Translations under genes and position numbers: made by a program
Assembly (NCBI GenBank): GCA_964353855.1
Contig: CAYGWX010000006.1
Span: forward strand, 66,910-87,852
DNA from: CAYGWX01 sp964353855 [NCBI: uncultured bacterium]
Lineage (GTDB): Bacteria > Edwardsbacteria > CAYGWX01
Direction of reading: 5' to 3'
Length of the DNA stretch: 20,943 nucleotides
Shown: one piece after another, positions 5,533-14,550 of the stretch
Position numbering within the stretch: position 1 is the first letter of the stretch
Layout of the letters: every line of letters starts with the position of its first letter
Notes under the pieces: model-generated
Told to the model about the DNA's origin: nothing
The model's database searches: none
What the model saw: the letters and a program-made list of their open reading frames with translations, nothing else

Positions 5533-8500
5533 TTAGAATTTGAACTGCGCCCACACATTCAGCCCGATCACCTTGCGGCTGAGCTGTGCCTTGCGGTTCT
5601 TCTCCGTGGTGTACTCCGCATCCGCCCCTCCCGTAATGCTCGAGGAGAAGTTGTACGAGGCCGTCGGCTTGAAGGAGAGGCTCGTTGAGTTCGTGTTCTC
5701 GTAGGCGGTCTGGTTCTGGGACTGGGTCAGATAGGTCGAGTCCAACGTGATGGTATACGTCAGGGAGGAAGTCAGGTCCAGATTGCTTTTGAACTTAAGT
5801 TTCTTCCCCGGGAAGAGCTTGATTCCCCCCGCCAGGGAATACCCGAACTGCACCGCGAAATCGCGGCTCTGGCTCACGTTCTTGGGCCAGTCTCCCTGGA
5901 ACCTGTCTTCCACGGTCCGGCGATCGTTCACGGTCACGGTGGTCGTCATCCCCTTCTTCCAGACCATCTGAACCGAGGCCACTGGTGAGAACTCCCGCGT
6001 CCGTTTCTTGCTGATCGCGCCCTGATCGCCGTTCCCGCTCTGCTCTTTGGTCACTGCGTAGGACGAGCGCAGGGAGGCGCTGGAAGCCAGGCGTTTGAGG
6101 GGGGGGAGCCGCTCTAAGGCCGAGAGTGAGACGTCCACGTCCGGCCATTTCCTGGATTCCGAGATGTTCGTGCTCTGGGCTGCCACCGTCTTGCTGTTCT
6201 GCCGCGAATAGCTGGCCTGAATGTCCATCGCCGTAAAGGTCGCTCCGCTGGACAGGGAGAAGGAGTTCGCCCGATTGAATTGGTCTTGGTAGAAGGTACG
6301 GTGTCGGGGGACGCCCGCCACCCCGTCCCTCAGGCCAACCATGTATTCCCAGCTCGGTCTTCGGTCCAGGCCGTTGGCCTGGGAGCTCCGGTCCTGACTG
6401 AAGCTGGCCTGCAGGATTTTGAACCGATCGGACAATTTCTCCAGCTTCACGAACGCCCACCATGGACCGCCCTCCTTGAGGATCCGTTTGTCTCTCGCCT
6501 CGACCGAATCCTTGGGCACCCCGATGTTCCGCAGCCGGGTAAGGACCCGGACTACCGTGGAGAGCGAGAGGGAGGCTCCGATGGTCGCGTTGGAGGTCAT
6601 CGAGACGTTGCGAATGTCGAAGGAGTCCGGGGGAGTGCGGATTTGTGCGCTGTGATCCTCGCGGTAGTTTGCCGTATACCCGAAGTTCGGAGAGAGCCAC
6701 CGTGCCACGGGCGGTGAATATCTCGTCGAGACCCTCTGGTCCCTTCCCGTTTCGATCCCGATCCCCAATCGCCTCTCCCACAAACCGCCCTCCCGGTTTC
6801 GGGTCAGGTCCCGGTTCACCGTCAACCCATAGTCCACGTTCTCGATCGGCTGATATCCGAGCTGCATGGCTCCAGTCTGGTTCCGTTGGTACAGGGAGGA
6901 GAGCTGGCCTCCGAACTTCGTGTAGGACCTCTGGATGAGTTTACTGTAGGCCGTGGAGACGGACAGGTTCGAGGGCAGGTAGTAAAGCTTGAGTTTCTTG
7001 AACGGGGTCCAGGTTTTTTTCTCCGGTGTCAGGTTGTAGGAGAAAGATCCGTTCGTCGTCCGGGACGTGTCCGCCCCGGTCTCGGTGTCGCTCTTTCTTT
7101 GCGACCAGGATGCCTGGGCGGTCCAGCGGTCCACGGTCCACCGGGTCCACCATCGCCCCCCTCTTCCGGTTTTGTTGAACGACAGGTCCGCCCGGCGGTC
7201 GATGGTCAGGCTGCGCTTGGACCCGCTCTCCATCGGGGAGAGGATCACGTCCGACCCCGCCGAGAATCGGGGCAGGCTTTTCGTTTCGATATTGGAGGCC
7301 GAGAGCGGCAGGTTCACCCCCCAGGCATTGGGCAGGATCTTTCCCAAGGATAGGTTTGAGGTGAGCCCAAAGTTGGAGGAGGTGAATCCCTGCCCCGCCC
7401 GCTCCGTGAGCCCGTGGAACTGGCTGTCTTTGTACGTATAATCTCCTCGGATGCCCAGAAGGTCTGCGAATTGCAGCTCCATGCTGGCCCGGGCCGCAGT
7501 CCCCCTTTCCTTGCGCACGGACTCCAGCATAAGCTCGTCCACCCACAGCTCTCCCGAAATGGGTCCGGCATTAAGGAGGGTGTCATTCTCCAGGCCGAGG
7601 CTCAGCCTGCGGACATCCACCAGGGAGGGCCCAAATCCTCTCACCTTCATGTAATAAGGCCCGTCCGCCTTTTCCCCCACGTAGGAGTAGCCCACCGAAT
7701 CCGAGGGAATCAACGTCTTGAGATGCGTCATCCGCTCCAGGTCCACGGTCACGGTCTGCCACCCAGTCCCTGCAGTGACCGGGATCCGGTATTCATAGTA
7801 GTTTGTGGTTTCGCTCTGGGATCCGCCCATTCGAAAGAAGAAGGTGGGGGAAGCGTTTTGCACGCTGTGGACGTAGAACGTGAGGGTCCGGTATCCGGTG
7901 TAGTTCTGGGATTCGAACAGCGCCTGATGGGTCACAGCCCTGTGTCCGCGCCCTAAACTGTCCACCCTTAGAACCAGGCTCTGTTCGCGCCGAGGCCGGT
8001 TTCGCTCGTCCCTCCCCGGGTCGAAAGGTGGGGTATAGTCCGGGTTCTCCTGGTTGTTGATCACGTCCACATTGAACTTTTCCATCGTGGAGATCGGAGG
8101 CTGCAGGGTATCTACCTTGGTGATCCCGTCGTTCAGCCATTTGTTGCCCACCACCTCCATCTCTGCGATGGAGACTGAATCCGCTGCAGGAAACCCCGTC
8201 AACCAGACCCTGGCGTAGATCGTCCGCTTCCAGTCCGGATTACCTTCACGATGGGAGGTGTCGCTGAGCGCCACTACGAAGTGCTGCCAATCTCCGGGTG
8301 GCCTGGGGTTCGGAGATTTGTCCCATTGCCTAAGGTCGAAACGATATTGATAGTACTCGTTCCGGGTATTGATGGATTGTTTTCCGGTCAAGTCCTCGTT
8401 ATCAATCTTCAGGTTTCCCTTGGTCCCGTTGAGGTTATAAAAGTAATCCGGGTTCGGGTTTGAAGGGAAAACGTCATCGCCTTTCCCTCCATGTATTCCT

Positions 8501-11196
8501 ATGTCTTTATCAGGCGAGTAACCCTGGTATAAAGTATCCTCGTTGTCCCAATATCCGTAACCACCGCGCAGGATGGAGTCTCTATAGAGGCCTCCGTTCT
8601 CCCCCCTCCAGGGTTCATCTTCGTTCATGTTCGTACCCAGGTCCACATAGAGTTTGGGTTTCCATTTCGGGTCCGCGGTGTCTCCCCGGGTTTTCACCCA
8701 GACCGACAACAGCTTCGCTTGGGTGAAATCCTCCCCGCTCACCGACACCACCCGCATGATTCCTCCCCAGGAGGAGGTATCGCCGTGGTTGGGGATCGAA
8801 TGCAGCCTAAGGACCGTCCGGGTCTCGTCCCCCTCCAGCCCGGTCAGGTTGGGATTGATCTCCTTTGCCTTCACCCCGGCTGAGGGGTTGTTCCAGTAGA
8901 TTTGATCGAAGGTCGCCGTGTCTTTCCCGACCGGCATGCTCCCCGCGCTCCAGTCCGTCCTCTGGATCCCTAAGCTCGTGCTTGCCTTCGCACCCTCCAT
9001 GTCATCAATGAAGACTACACCCTTGGTGTTTGGATTGGGATAGCTCTGGGCCACTTCCCCCGAGAACGTGAAGTTCGACGGTGCTTCGGTCTCCACCAGG
9101 GGCAGCTTGTTCATCGCCGTGGTCATCCACTCCGGATGGGACTTGAGCGTCAGGTCCATCTCGGCCATCGTGTTCCGGTAAGGTTCTTCGCCTAACCTGG
9201 GGCGCAGTTCCGGGGTGCGCTCGCTCCGGGCGATGTAGGTCCCTCCTAACTGCGACTCTTCTCCGAATTTATACAGTCCGCGAACGCCGATGATGGATTT
9301 CGAGGCCAGGGCTAAAAAAGGCGCGTAATCGAAATCTACGTTGATCTGTGAGTCCGGCCGCTCCAGCTCCGATTGGACGTTGGACATGAAGGTCAGCTCA
9401 CCGGTATCGTAGTCTATCCGGTAATCGCTGTCCCGGGTGAGCTTTCGCCCGTTCAGGGTGACGGCTTCGGACCCCTTCAGGATGTCCGTGTGTCCTAAGT
9501 TGAAACTGGTCCGCTTGCGGCGGTAGATGACTTCGATTCTGAATTTCGTATAGTTCGAGCTCAGGTTGGAGAGCCGAAGGTCGTAAATCTGGGGATTCCG
9601 GAAGGCCTGGCTTTCCACGACGGTTGAGTCGTCGAAGGGCCGTGCGAATGGGATCAAGAGGATGCCTTGTGTGGGCAGAAAGGTCCCCCGTCCCGCAAGG
9701 TTCCAGCCAGCATCGTCCGCAACCCCTAACGCCTTGGCATAGCTCACTCCATCCGTGCGTTGTTCCACGGGGTTGCCGCCCGTTCCCGTGCGCACGACTC
9801 GGGTGTGCAGGGAGTCCCCGATGTCCCTGGATCCCAGGTCGTAGATGTTCTTCAGCATATAATGGTAATAAGATTCCGAAAGGCTCAGGCTGTCCGGGGT
9901 CTTCGGCTTCAATAGCTTGAGGTAAATCATCGAATCTGGAGGCGAAGGTGTAGCCCGGCCTACCGTATCTCTCCTCCCCTTGCTGTTGTTCCAAAAAACA
10001 TAAGTCACAGCCAAAGCCACCCCGTCCTGGATCGGGGAGTTCATGGCAATAAGGCCGTTGGATGTATTGAGCAGGGTGTAATCTTGGTCAAGTCCGTTAA
10101 TCTGGGGTGCAAACCATGAACGAAGCCAATCATCAGAATAGGCTGGGTTGGAATCCGGATTGGCCGGGTCGATGAAAGCGAACCCCCGGGAAGCCCCTTT
10201 GGATCGCTGCTGCTCCCAGTTCGACGCACCAGGCTGAGTGGAGAGGTAGATACCCAGCGAAATCAGGCTGTCTCCTGGCTGAAGTCCAATATGGAAGAAC
10301 TGCCGGGACGCGAAACGCCAGTCTTCCAAGTCCAGGGTGTCGATCTTGCTCCGCCCCACAAAGCTCGCCTTTTCAGACTTCCCCTCTTCCTTGGAGGCGA
10401 TCCCCGTGAGCGCGAGCCCCCCAAGCTCGGCCTGGGCCTTGATCCCGAACAGTCCTTTGTGGGTACCCGAAAAGCCCACAAATTGTGTTCCGGGGAGCGA
10501 GATGTCCGTGTTTCCGGCCTCGATGGACTTCATCACCTCGTCTTCGTCCCCCTGGTAGTTGATCCTGATCGTGTTTTTGAGGTCCGACTCCCGCTTGGAG
10601 TTCTGATCTACGAACACGTGGACTTTCTTGGCCACAACCCCCTCCAAGTTCACCTGCAGCTCCTGTTTCATCTGAAGGTCTGGGAAGGCCGACTGCCGGT
10701 AGGTCTCCACTCGCTGCCGTTCCGGGGAGTAATCCCGCCTGCCCCCGAACGTGATTTTCTCGCTTCCCCCCACCTTGAGCTCGCTGCCTAAGGGCAGGGG
10801 AATGTCCGGGATCAGCCCCTCCCCGACGAGCCCTCCCTTAACTTTGGTTAGGTTTGTGAGGTTCGTCTCCTTGAAGCTTCTCCGCAGACTTTCTTTTCTC
10901 ACCTTGGAGACGTGAATCACAAGGGAGTCTATCTTGAGCGGGCTCAGGGGGACGCTGTCCGCGTACGCCGATTCCACGACCCGCTCCTTCTCCATGTCTA
11001 TTATCTGGCTCCGCTTCACTTCATCCGCGGAGACCTTTAAAATGGCCTTTGCGGCTTTGTCCAGGGAGACTCCTGTCTCGTCCCCCTCTCCTCGGCCGGG
11101 GAGGAATAGCAGGAGGGCCCAGAAGCCCAGGAAAACGGCTAAACACCTCTTCAGCGGCCGTTTCATCCCTGTCTTGTTATCGGAACTCATTATCAT
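5533..11196 (-). CDS. sprA: SprA-family outer-membrane translocon protein (type IX secretion)
   Basis: SprA forms the very large beta-barrel through which type IX secretion substrates cross the outer membrane; in Flavobacterium it is also needed for gliding. The 1887 residues begin with a signal peptide (hydrophobic core around 19-33). They contain the family landmark FIDDMEGAKAS at 729 onward, the GELWVDELMLESVRKE block near 1215-1230, and duplicated SprA N-terminal-type segments. A long C-terminal half of alternating amphipathic strands ends in Phe, as in many outer-membrane barrels. It is shorter than the Flavobacterium protein (about 2400). The ATG at 11196 lies 12 bases after a good -10 box; alternative starts at 11190 or 11166 would only trim the N-terminus before the signal core. 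It heads a seven-gene operon. No other type IX component is in view. Confidence 0.88.
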   Translation of the reverse strand: MIMSSDNKTGMKRPLKRCLAVFLGFWALLLFLPGRGEGDETGVSLDKAAKAILKVSADEVKRSQIIDMEKERVVESAYADSVPLSPLKIDSLVIHVSKVRKESLRRSFKETNLTNLTKVKGGLVGEGLIPDIPLPLGSELKVGGSEKITFGGRRDYSPERQRVETYRQSAFPDLQMKQELQVNLEGVVAKKVHVFVDQNSKRESDLKNTIRINYQGDEDEVMKSIEAGNTDISLPGTQFVGFSGTHKGLFGIKAQAELGGLALTGIASKEEGKSEKASFVGRSKIDTLDLEDWRFASRQFFHIGLQPGDSLISLGIYLSTQPGASNWEQQRSKGASRGFAFIDPANPDSNPAYSDDWLRSWFAPQINGLDQDYTLLNTSNGLIAMNSPIQDGVALAVTYVFWNNSKGRRDTVGRATPSPPDSMIYLKLLKPKTPDSLSLSESYYHYMLKNIYDLGSRDIGDSLHTRVVRTGTGGNPVEQRTDGVSYAKALGVADDAGWNLAGRGTFLPTQGILLIPFARPFDDSTVVESQAFRNPQIYDLRLSNLSSNYTKFRIEVIYRRKRTSFNLGHTDILKGSEAVTLNGRKLTRDSDYRIDYDTGELTFMSNVQSELERPDSQINVDFDYAPFLALASKSIIGVRGLYKFGEESQLGGTYIARSERTPELRPRLGEEPYRNTMAEMDLTLKSHPEWMTTAMNKLPLVETEAPSNFTFSGEVAQSYPNPNTKGVVFIDDMEGAKASTSLGIQRTDWSAGSMPVGKDTATFDQIYWNNPSAGVKAKEINPNLTGLEGDETRTVLRLHSIPNHGDTSSWGGIMRVVSVSGEDFTQAKLLSVWVKTRGDTADPKWKPKLYVDLGTNMNEDEPWRGENGGLYRDSILRGGYGYWDNEDTLYQGYSPDKDIGIHGGKGDDVFPSNPNPDYFYNLNGTKGNLKIDNEDLTGKQSINTRNEYYQYRFDLRQWDKSPNPRPPGDWQHFVVALSDTSHREGNPDWKRTIYARVWLTGFPAADSVSIAEMEVVGNKWLNDGITKVDTLQPPISTMEKFNVDVINNQENPDYTPPFDPGRDERNRPRREQSLVLRVDSLGRGHRAVTHQALFESQNYTGYRTLTFYVHSVQNASPTFFFRMGGSQSETTNYYEYRIPVTAGTGWQTVTVDLERMTHLKTLIPSDSVGYSYVGEKADGPYYMKVRGFGPSLVDVRRLSLGLENDTLLNAGPISGELWVDELMLESVRKERGTAARASMELQFADLLGIRGDYTYKDSQFHGLTERAGQGFTSSNFGLTSNLSLGKILPNAWGVNLPLSASNIETKSLPRFSAGSDVILSPMESGSKRSLTIDRRADLSFNKTGRGGRWWTRWTVDRWTAQASWSQRKSDTETGADTSRTTNGSFSYNLTPEKKTWTPFKKLKLYYLPSNLSVSTAYSKLIQRSYTKFGGQLSSLYQRNQTGAMQLGYQPIENVDYGLTVNRDLTRNREGGLWERRLGIGIETGRDQRVSTRYSPPVARWLSPNFGYTANYREDHSAQIRTPPDSFDIRNVSMTSNATIGASLSLSTVVRVLTRLRNIGVPKDSVEARDKRILKEGGPWWAFVKLEKLSDRFKILQASFSQDRSSQANGLDRRPSWEYMVGLRDGVAGVPRHRTFYQDQFNRANSFSLSSGATFTAMDIQASYSRQNSKTVAAQSTNISESRKWPDVDVSLSALERLPPLKRLASSASLRSSYAVTKEQSGNGDQGAISKKRTREFSPVASVQMVWKKGMTTTVTVNDRRTVEDRFQGDWPKNVSQSRDFAVQFGYSLAGGIKLFPGKKLKFKSNLDLTSSLTYTITLDSTYLTQSQNQTAYENTNSTSLSFKPTASYNFSSSITGGADAEYTTEKNRKAQLSRKVIGLNVWAQFKF

Positions 11197-11208
11197 GGCA
11201 AAGATTAA

Positions 11209-11237
11209 AGTATATCACGAAGTTCGCTTCAATTCAA
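11209..11237 (-). promoter_or_regulatory. Promoter of the sprA operon
   Basis: On the minus strand, TTGAAT (11237-11232) and TATACT (11214-11209) are separated by 17 bp. Transcription would begin around 11202, only about six bases before the first ATG. It is the only convincing promoter found before any gene of the seven-gene unit. Confidence 0.7.
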
Positions 11238-11302
11238 GAGGGTTCTTTCTTTCAGGTCACGTAACGATGGACTCCCGCCTTGAGCCCATTAGGACTGAAA
11301 AA

Positions 11303-11357
11303 GGGTGTAAACAGGGTGCAGGGAGGGTGTAGACAGGGTGAAGGCAGGGGGAAGGGA
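11303..11357. repeat. 11-bp tandem repeat, five units
   Basis: Five head-to-tail 11-mers start at 11303, 11314, 11325, 11336 and 11347, with consensus GGGTGTAGACA decaying toward the right. They lie in the 325-bp divergent gap between sprA and lptF. Apart from these and the two promoters, I see nothing in that gap. Confidence 0.85.
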
Positions 11358-11481
11358 CTTCCAGGAGTGCCGGGACAACACCCCTGCAGCCTCCGGGTGC
11401 GCTTTCCAAACCTTTTCCTCCTCTTCCGCCCCGCTAATCCGTCTCCTGGTTTCATGGGTCCAACCTGCAGCCTCTTCCCTC

Positions 11482-11511
11482 TTGATTTAAGTCCCTAAAA
11501 TTTGGTATCCT
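11482..11511 (+). promoter_or_regulatory. Promoter of lptF
   Basis: TTGATT (11482-11487) and TATCCT (11506-11511) are spaced by 18 bp. The lptF ATG follows the -10 box after 10 bases, so the transcript would carry a leader of only a few bases. The same -10 sequence, TATCCT, recurs before the holin-like gene. Confidence 0.6.
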
Positions 11512-11521
11512 AAGCCTACGT

Positions 11522-12802
11522 ATGAGGATTCTACCGCGCTACATCCTTCGCGAGCACCTCGGCCCCTTCCTTCTCGGGCTCTGCGTCCTGACCTTCGTAC
11601 TCTTGATGGACCAGGTCTTCACCTTGATGGACATGCTCATCGGCAAGGGGCTCCCCCTCGGCATCGTGGGCGAGGTCTTCGTCCTCTCCCTCCCCTTCAT
11701 CCTGGCCGTGACCACTCCCATGGCCGTTCTCGTGGCCACCCTGATGGCCTTCGGCCGCATGGCCCAGGACAATGAGGTCACGGCCCTTTGCTCCTCAGGT
11801 TTGCCCTTCCACCGTCTGCTCATCGCCCCGTTTCTCGCCTCCTGGATAGTCTGCGCCTTTCTGCTTTTTTTCAACAACTACATCCTTCCCGAGGCCAATC
11901 ATCGGGTCAGGAACCTGCTCCTGGACATCGCCATCAAGAAGCCCGCCCTCAAGCTCAAGGAGGGTGCCTTCATCACCGACTTCGAGGACCAGGGTTATAT
12001 CCTGTTCATCAAGAAGGTGGACATCAAGACCTCCAGGATCTTCGATGTCACCATCTTCGACCTGCGCAAGGGAGGCTCACCCTTCCAGCCCTCCATCCCC
12101 AGGAACCCCCAGGGGCTCCCCTCCGTCGAGGCTCCCCAGACCATCATCTCCAAGATGGGCGAACTCTCCTTCTCCCCGGATGGCAGGACCCTCACCGTCA
12201 CCCTGCGCTCCGGGACCATCCATTCCACGGATCCCAAGGAATCCTCCTATTACCGCAAGCTTCCTTTTGAGAAGATGACCATCAACCTGCCCGTGGATTT
12301 GAACCTGGAGCGCCAGTCCAGGGAGTTCCGCAGTGAGCGGGAGATGGGCGCCCCGACGATGCTCGTGGCGCTCAATAAGCTGAAGAAGGAGATCGCCGAG
12401 CTCAGGAAGGCCCGCGGCCAGACCAAGGAACCTATCCCCGAGATCCGGTTCCGGGAGCAGCAGATCGACAGTTACTGGGTGGAGATCCACAAGAAGTTCG
12501 CCATCGCTTTCGCCTGCCCCATCTTTATTCTTCTCGGCGCACCCCTCGGGGTCAAGGCCCGTCGGGGCGGGGTCGGCATTGGCTTTGGGGTCTCGCTGGC
12601 TTTCTTCGTGGTCTATTATCTCTTCCTGGTCGGCGGCGAGGAATTGGCCGATCGCGGGTTCCTTTCCCCCTTCCTCGCCATGTGGGCTGCCAACATCCTG
12701 CTGGGAGTCGTGGGAGTCTTTCTCACCCTCCAAACCACCCGGGAGTTTCACTTCTGGCGGAAGACCGAAATCCGCAATCTGAAATCCAAAATCCAAAATT
12801 GA
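11522..12802 (+). CDS. lptF: LptF/LptG family LPS export permease, first copy
   Basis: LptF and LptG form the inner-membrane core that, with the LptB ATPase, extracts lipopolysaccharide and passes it to the periplasmic bridge. The 426 residues show the family layout. The N-terminus is MRILPRYILREHLGPFLLG, and about three membrane segments lie within residues 17-125. A periplasmic beta-rich domain follows (about 130-320), then three C-terminal membrane segments (about 325-410) beginning KFAIAFACPIFILLGAPLG. The last 11 residues are encoded by a 7-bp tandem repeat and look added on. No Shine-Dalgarno sequence precedes the ATG. The stop overlaps the lptG start as TTGA. Assigning F rather than G rests on gene order only. 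Confidence 0.9.
   Translation: MRILPRYILREHLGPFLLGLCVLTFVLLMDQVFTLMDMLIGKGLPLGIVGEVFVLSLPFILAVTTPMAVLVATLMAFGRMAQDNEVTALCSSGLPFHRLLIAPFLASWIVCAFLLFFNNYILPEANHRVRNLLLDIAIKKPALKLKEGAFITDFEDQGYILFIKKVDIKTSRIFDVTIFDLRKGGSPFQPSIPRNPQGLPSVEAPQTIISKMGELSFSPDGRTLTVTLRSGTIHSTDPKESSYYRKLPFEKMTINLPVDLNLERQSREFRSEREMGAPTMLVALNKLKKEIAELRKARGQTKEPIPEIRFREQQIDSYWVEIHKKFAIAFACPIFILLGAPLGVKARRGGVGIGFGVSLAFFVVYYLFLVGGEELADRGFLSPFLAMWAANILLGVVGVFLTLQTTREFHFWRKTEIRNLKSKIQN
12767..12801. repeat. 7-bp tandem repeat forming the lptF/lptG junction
   Basis: Five 7-mers (GAAATCC, GCAATCT, GAAATCC, AAAATCC, AAAATTG) run without interruption. They encode the C-terminal tail of LptF, and the last unit contains the lptG TTG start and most of the lptF TGA stop. 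Confidence 0.85.
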
Positions 12803-13884
12803 AGATCCTTTCCCGCTACATCGCCTTCGAGTTCTTGAAGGCCCTCCTGTTCGCGGCCCTGGCTTTTCTCCTGATTTACATCGTCGTGGACGTGTTCGAG
12901 AAGATGGATCGGTTCCTCGATCACCACGTGCTTCTTCAGCACGTCCTCCTCTACTACCTCTACCAGGTCCCCTATACGACCGTGCTTATCCTGCCCGTGG
13001 CCGTGCTCCTGGCCAGCCTCTTCTCCATCGGACAGCTCGCCCGGAACCACGAGCTTGTGGCCATGAAGTCCTCGGGCCTCTCCCTTTACCGCATCCTAGC
13101 CCCCCTGTTCGGCCTGGGCTTCCTCCTCAGTTTGATGGTGTTGGTCATGGGAGAGGTTGCCATTCCCTACTTCAACCAGCAAAAATTTAAGGCCGAGTCC
13201 CGCTACATCGACAAGGTTCCCCCGATAGACTGGACCAACCGGACGAACGTCTTCTACCGCGGAACCCAAGGGAGGATGTACTATATCCAGCATTTCGACG
13301 GCAAGAACAAGGCCCTCACCGATGTCGTCATCTACGAGTTCAATCCCGAGGGGAAGCTGGTGAAGCGGATCGACGCGGTCCAGGCGGCCTGGGAAAAAAA
13401 CGGCTGGACGTTCCGGCAGGGCTACCTCCGTACCTTCGACCTCCAGGGAAACGAGCTCACCCCCCAGCACTTCGAGACCCTGACCCTGCCTGACCTTCGG
13501 GAGACGCCCCAGGACTTCCAGAGGGAGGATAAAGATCCCCAGAGCATGGGTTTCTTCGAGCTCTATGACTACATCAGCCGGGTCAAGCGCGGCGGCGGGG
13601 AGGCCCAGAAGGAGACCGTGGATTTGTACCTGAAAATCTCCTTCCCGTTCGCCAATCTGATCATCATCCTGTTCGGCGCGCCCCTGGCCTCTAATCCCCG
13701 GCGCAGCGGTGCGGCCTTTGGGTTCGGGGTCTCCCTCATGATCTGCTTCCTGTACTGGGGATTCGTCCAGCTCGGGCGCGCCCTGGGCCACCACGGCACC
13801 CTCAATCCCTTCCTCTCGGCCTGGCTCGCCAACCTCGTGTTTGGGAGCATCGGAGGGGTTCTGCTGTGGAAAACGCCGAAATAG
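12799..13884 (+). CDS. lptG: LptF/LptG family LPS export permease, second copy
   Basis: Partner of the preceding permease in LPS export. From the TTG at 12799 the protein has 361 residues and opens LKILSRYIAFEFLKALLFAA, matching the family N-terminus. The upstream in-frame ATG at 12682 would add 39 residues translated from the other frame of lptF and is rejected. Three N-terminal membrane segments cover about residues 11-115. The region from about 130 to 270 is the periplasmic jelly-roll-like part. The C-terminal membrane set starts near SFPFANLIIILFGAPLASNPR. The 4-bp TTGA overlap implies coupled translation and equal dosage with LptF. Confidence 0.9.
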   Translation: MKILSRYIAFEFLKALLFAALAFLLIYIVVDVFEKMDRFLDHHVLLQHVLLYYLYQVPYTTVLILPVAVLLASLFSIGQLARNHELVAMKSSGLSLYRILAPLFGLGFLLSLMVLVMGEVAIPYFNQQKFKAESRYIDKVPPIDWTNRTNVFYRGTQGRMYYIQHFDGKNKALTDVVIYEFNPEGKLVKRIDAVQAAWEKNGWTFRQGYLRTFDLQGNELTPQHFETLTLPDLRETPQDFQREDKDPQSMGFFELYDYISRVKRGGGEAQKETVDLYLKISFPFANLIIILFGAPLASNPRRSGAAFGFGVSLMICFLYWGFVQLGRALGHHGTLNPFLSAWLANLVFGSIGGVLLWKTPK

Positions 13885-13923
13885 AAACCGAGACCATCGC
13901 CCATTCACCATCACGAGGTCTTT

Positions 13924-14457
13924 ATGGAAAATGATTGCCTGAAATTCATCACCGGACGCTCCTCCTGCCGGGACTTCACCGGCCAGCCCCTCCAGCACGG
14001 GGATCTGGAGCGCCTGATGGAGGCTGCCCGCTGGGCCCCCTCTGCGGGGAACCGCCAGCCCTGGCACTGTTACGCTGTCCTCAATACGCACCTCAAGGCC
14101 GCTTTGGCCCGCGCCGCCTACAACCAGGCCTTCGTGGGTGACGCCGCGGTGGTTTTCGCGGTCTGCGCCGACCCCGAGGAATCCGCCCAGCGTTACGGCG
14201 AGCGCGGCAGGGCTCTCTACGTTTATCAGGATACCGCCAACTTCGGGGAAAACCTGATGCTCTCCGCAACGGCTCTGGGTTACGGCTCCTGCTGGGTCGG
14301 GGCCTTTGACGAGAAGGAGGTCTCCCGCGTCCTGAACCTCCCCAAGAACCTTCGCCCGGTCGCCCTGATCCTGGTCGGACCCAGCCGCCCAAACCCTCAA
14401 CGTTCTCCGCGCAAACCCCTTTCCAAGACGTTCACAGTGATTGCTGAGGAGGACTGA
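13924..14457 (+). CDS. Nitroreductase family FMN oxidoreductase
   Basis: The 177-residue protein belongs to the FMN-binding nitroreductase fold. The N-terminal GRSSCRDFTGQPLQHGDLE contains the Arg-Ser-x-x-Arg phosphate contact. AARWAPSAGNRQPWHCYAV is the conserved flavin-binding block (about 35-53), and ALGYGSCWVGAF (about 118-129) is the Gly-rich C-terminal signature. Such enzymes reduce nitro compounds, quinones or flavins with NAD(P)H; the natural substrate cannot be read from sequence. It follows lptG by 39 bp, with a GAGG stretch before the ATG, and is probably co-transcribed. It ends before the strong hairpin shared with the convergent sugar gene. Confidence 0.9.
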   Translation: MENDCLKFITGRSSCRDFTGQPLQHGDLERLMEAARWAPSAGNRQPWHCYAVLNTHLKAALARAAYNQAFVGDAAVVFAVCADPEESAQRYGERGRALYVYQDTANFGENLMLSATALGYGSCWVGAFDEKEVSRVLNLPKNLRPVALILVGPSRPNPQRSPRKPLSKTFTVIAEED

Positions 14458-14498
14458 AACAGAAGGTTAAAGAGATAAAAGGAAGGACTAAAAACTAC

Positions 14499-14536
14499 AA
14501 AGCATAAGGGCGGTCCAAGGACCGCCCTTATGCTTT
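14499..14536. terminator. Bidirectional terminator, 18-bp perfect stem
   Basis: Arms 14499-14516 and 14519-14536 are exact reverse complements with AA between them. On the minus strand the stem is followed by TGTAGTTTTT, and on the plus strand by a T-richer stretch. It sits between the convergent nitroreductase and gmd-type genes and fits shared termination of both. Confidence 0.85.
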
Positions 14537-14550
14537 CAGGTGTTTTCTAT

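Noticed and set aside
5517-5558. Longer purN start
   Set aside because: It would add 14 residues before the conserved MIHVGVLASGNG and overlap sprA.
12682-12798. Longer N-terminus for lptG from an ATG inside lptF
   Set aside because: The extra 39 residues match no LptG N-terminus, whereas the TTG at 12799 begins exactly at the conserved segment.
13096-14400. Minus-strand frame of 434 residues over lptG and the nitroreductase gene
   Set aside because: It is an antisense shadow; both plus-strand genes have recognisable domains and the shadow has none.
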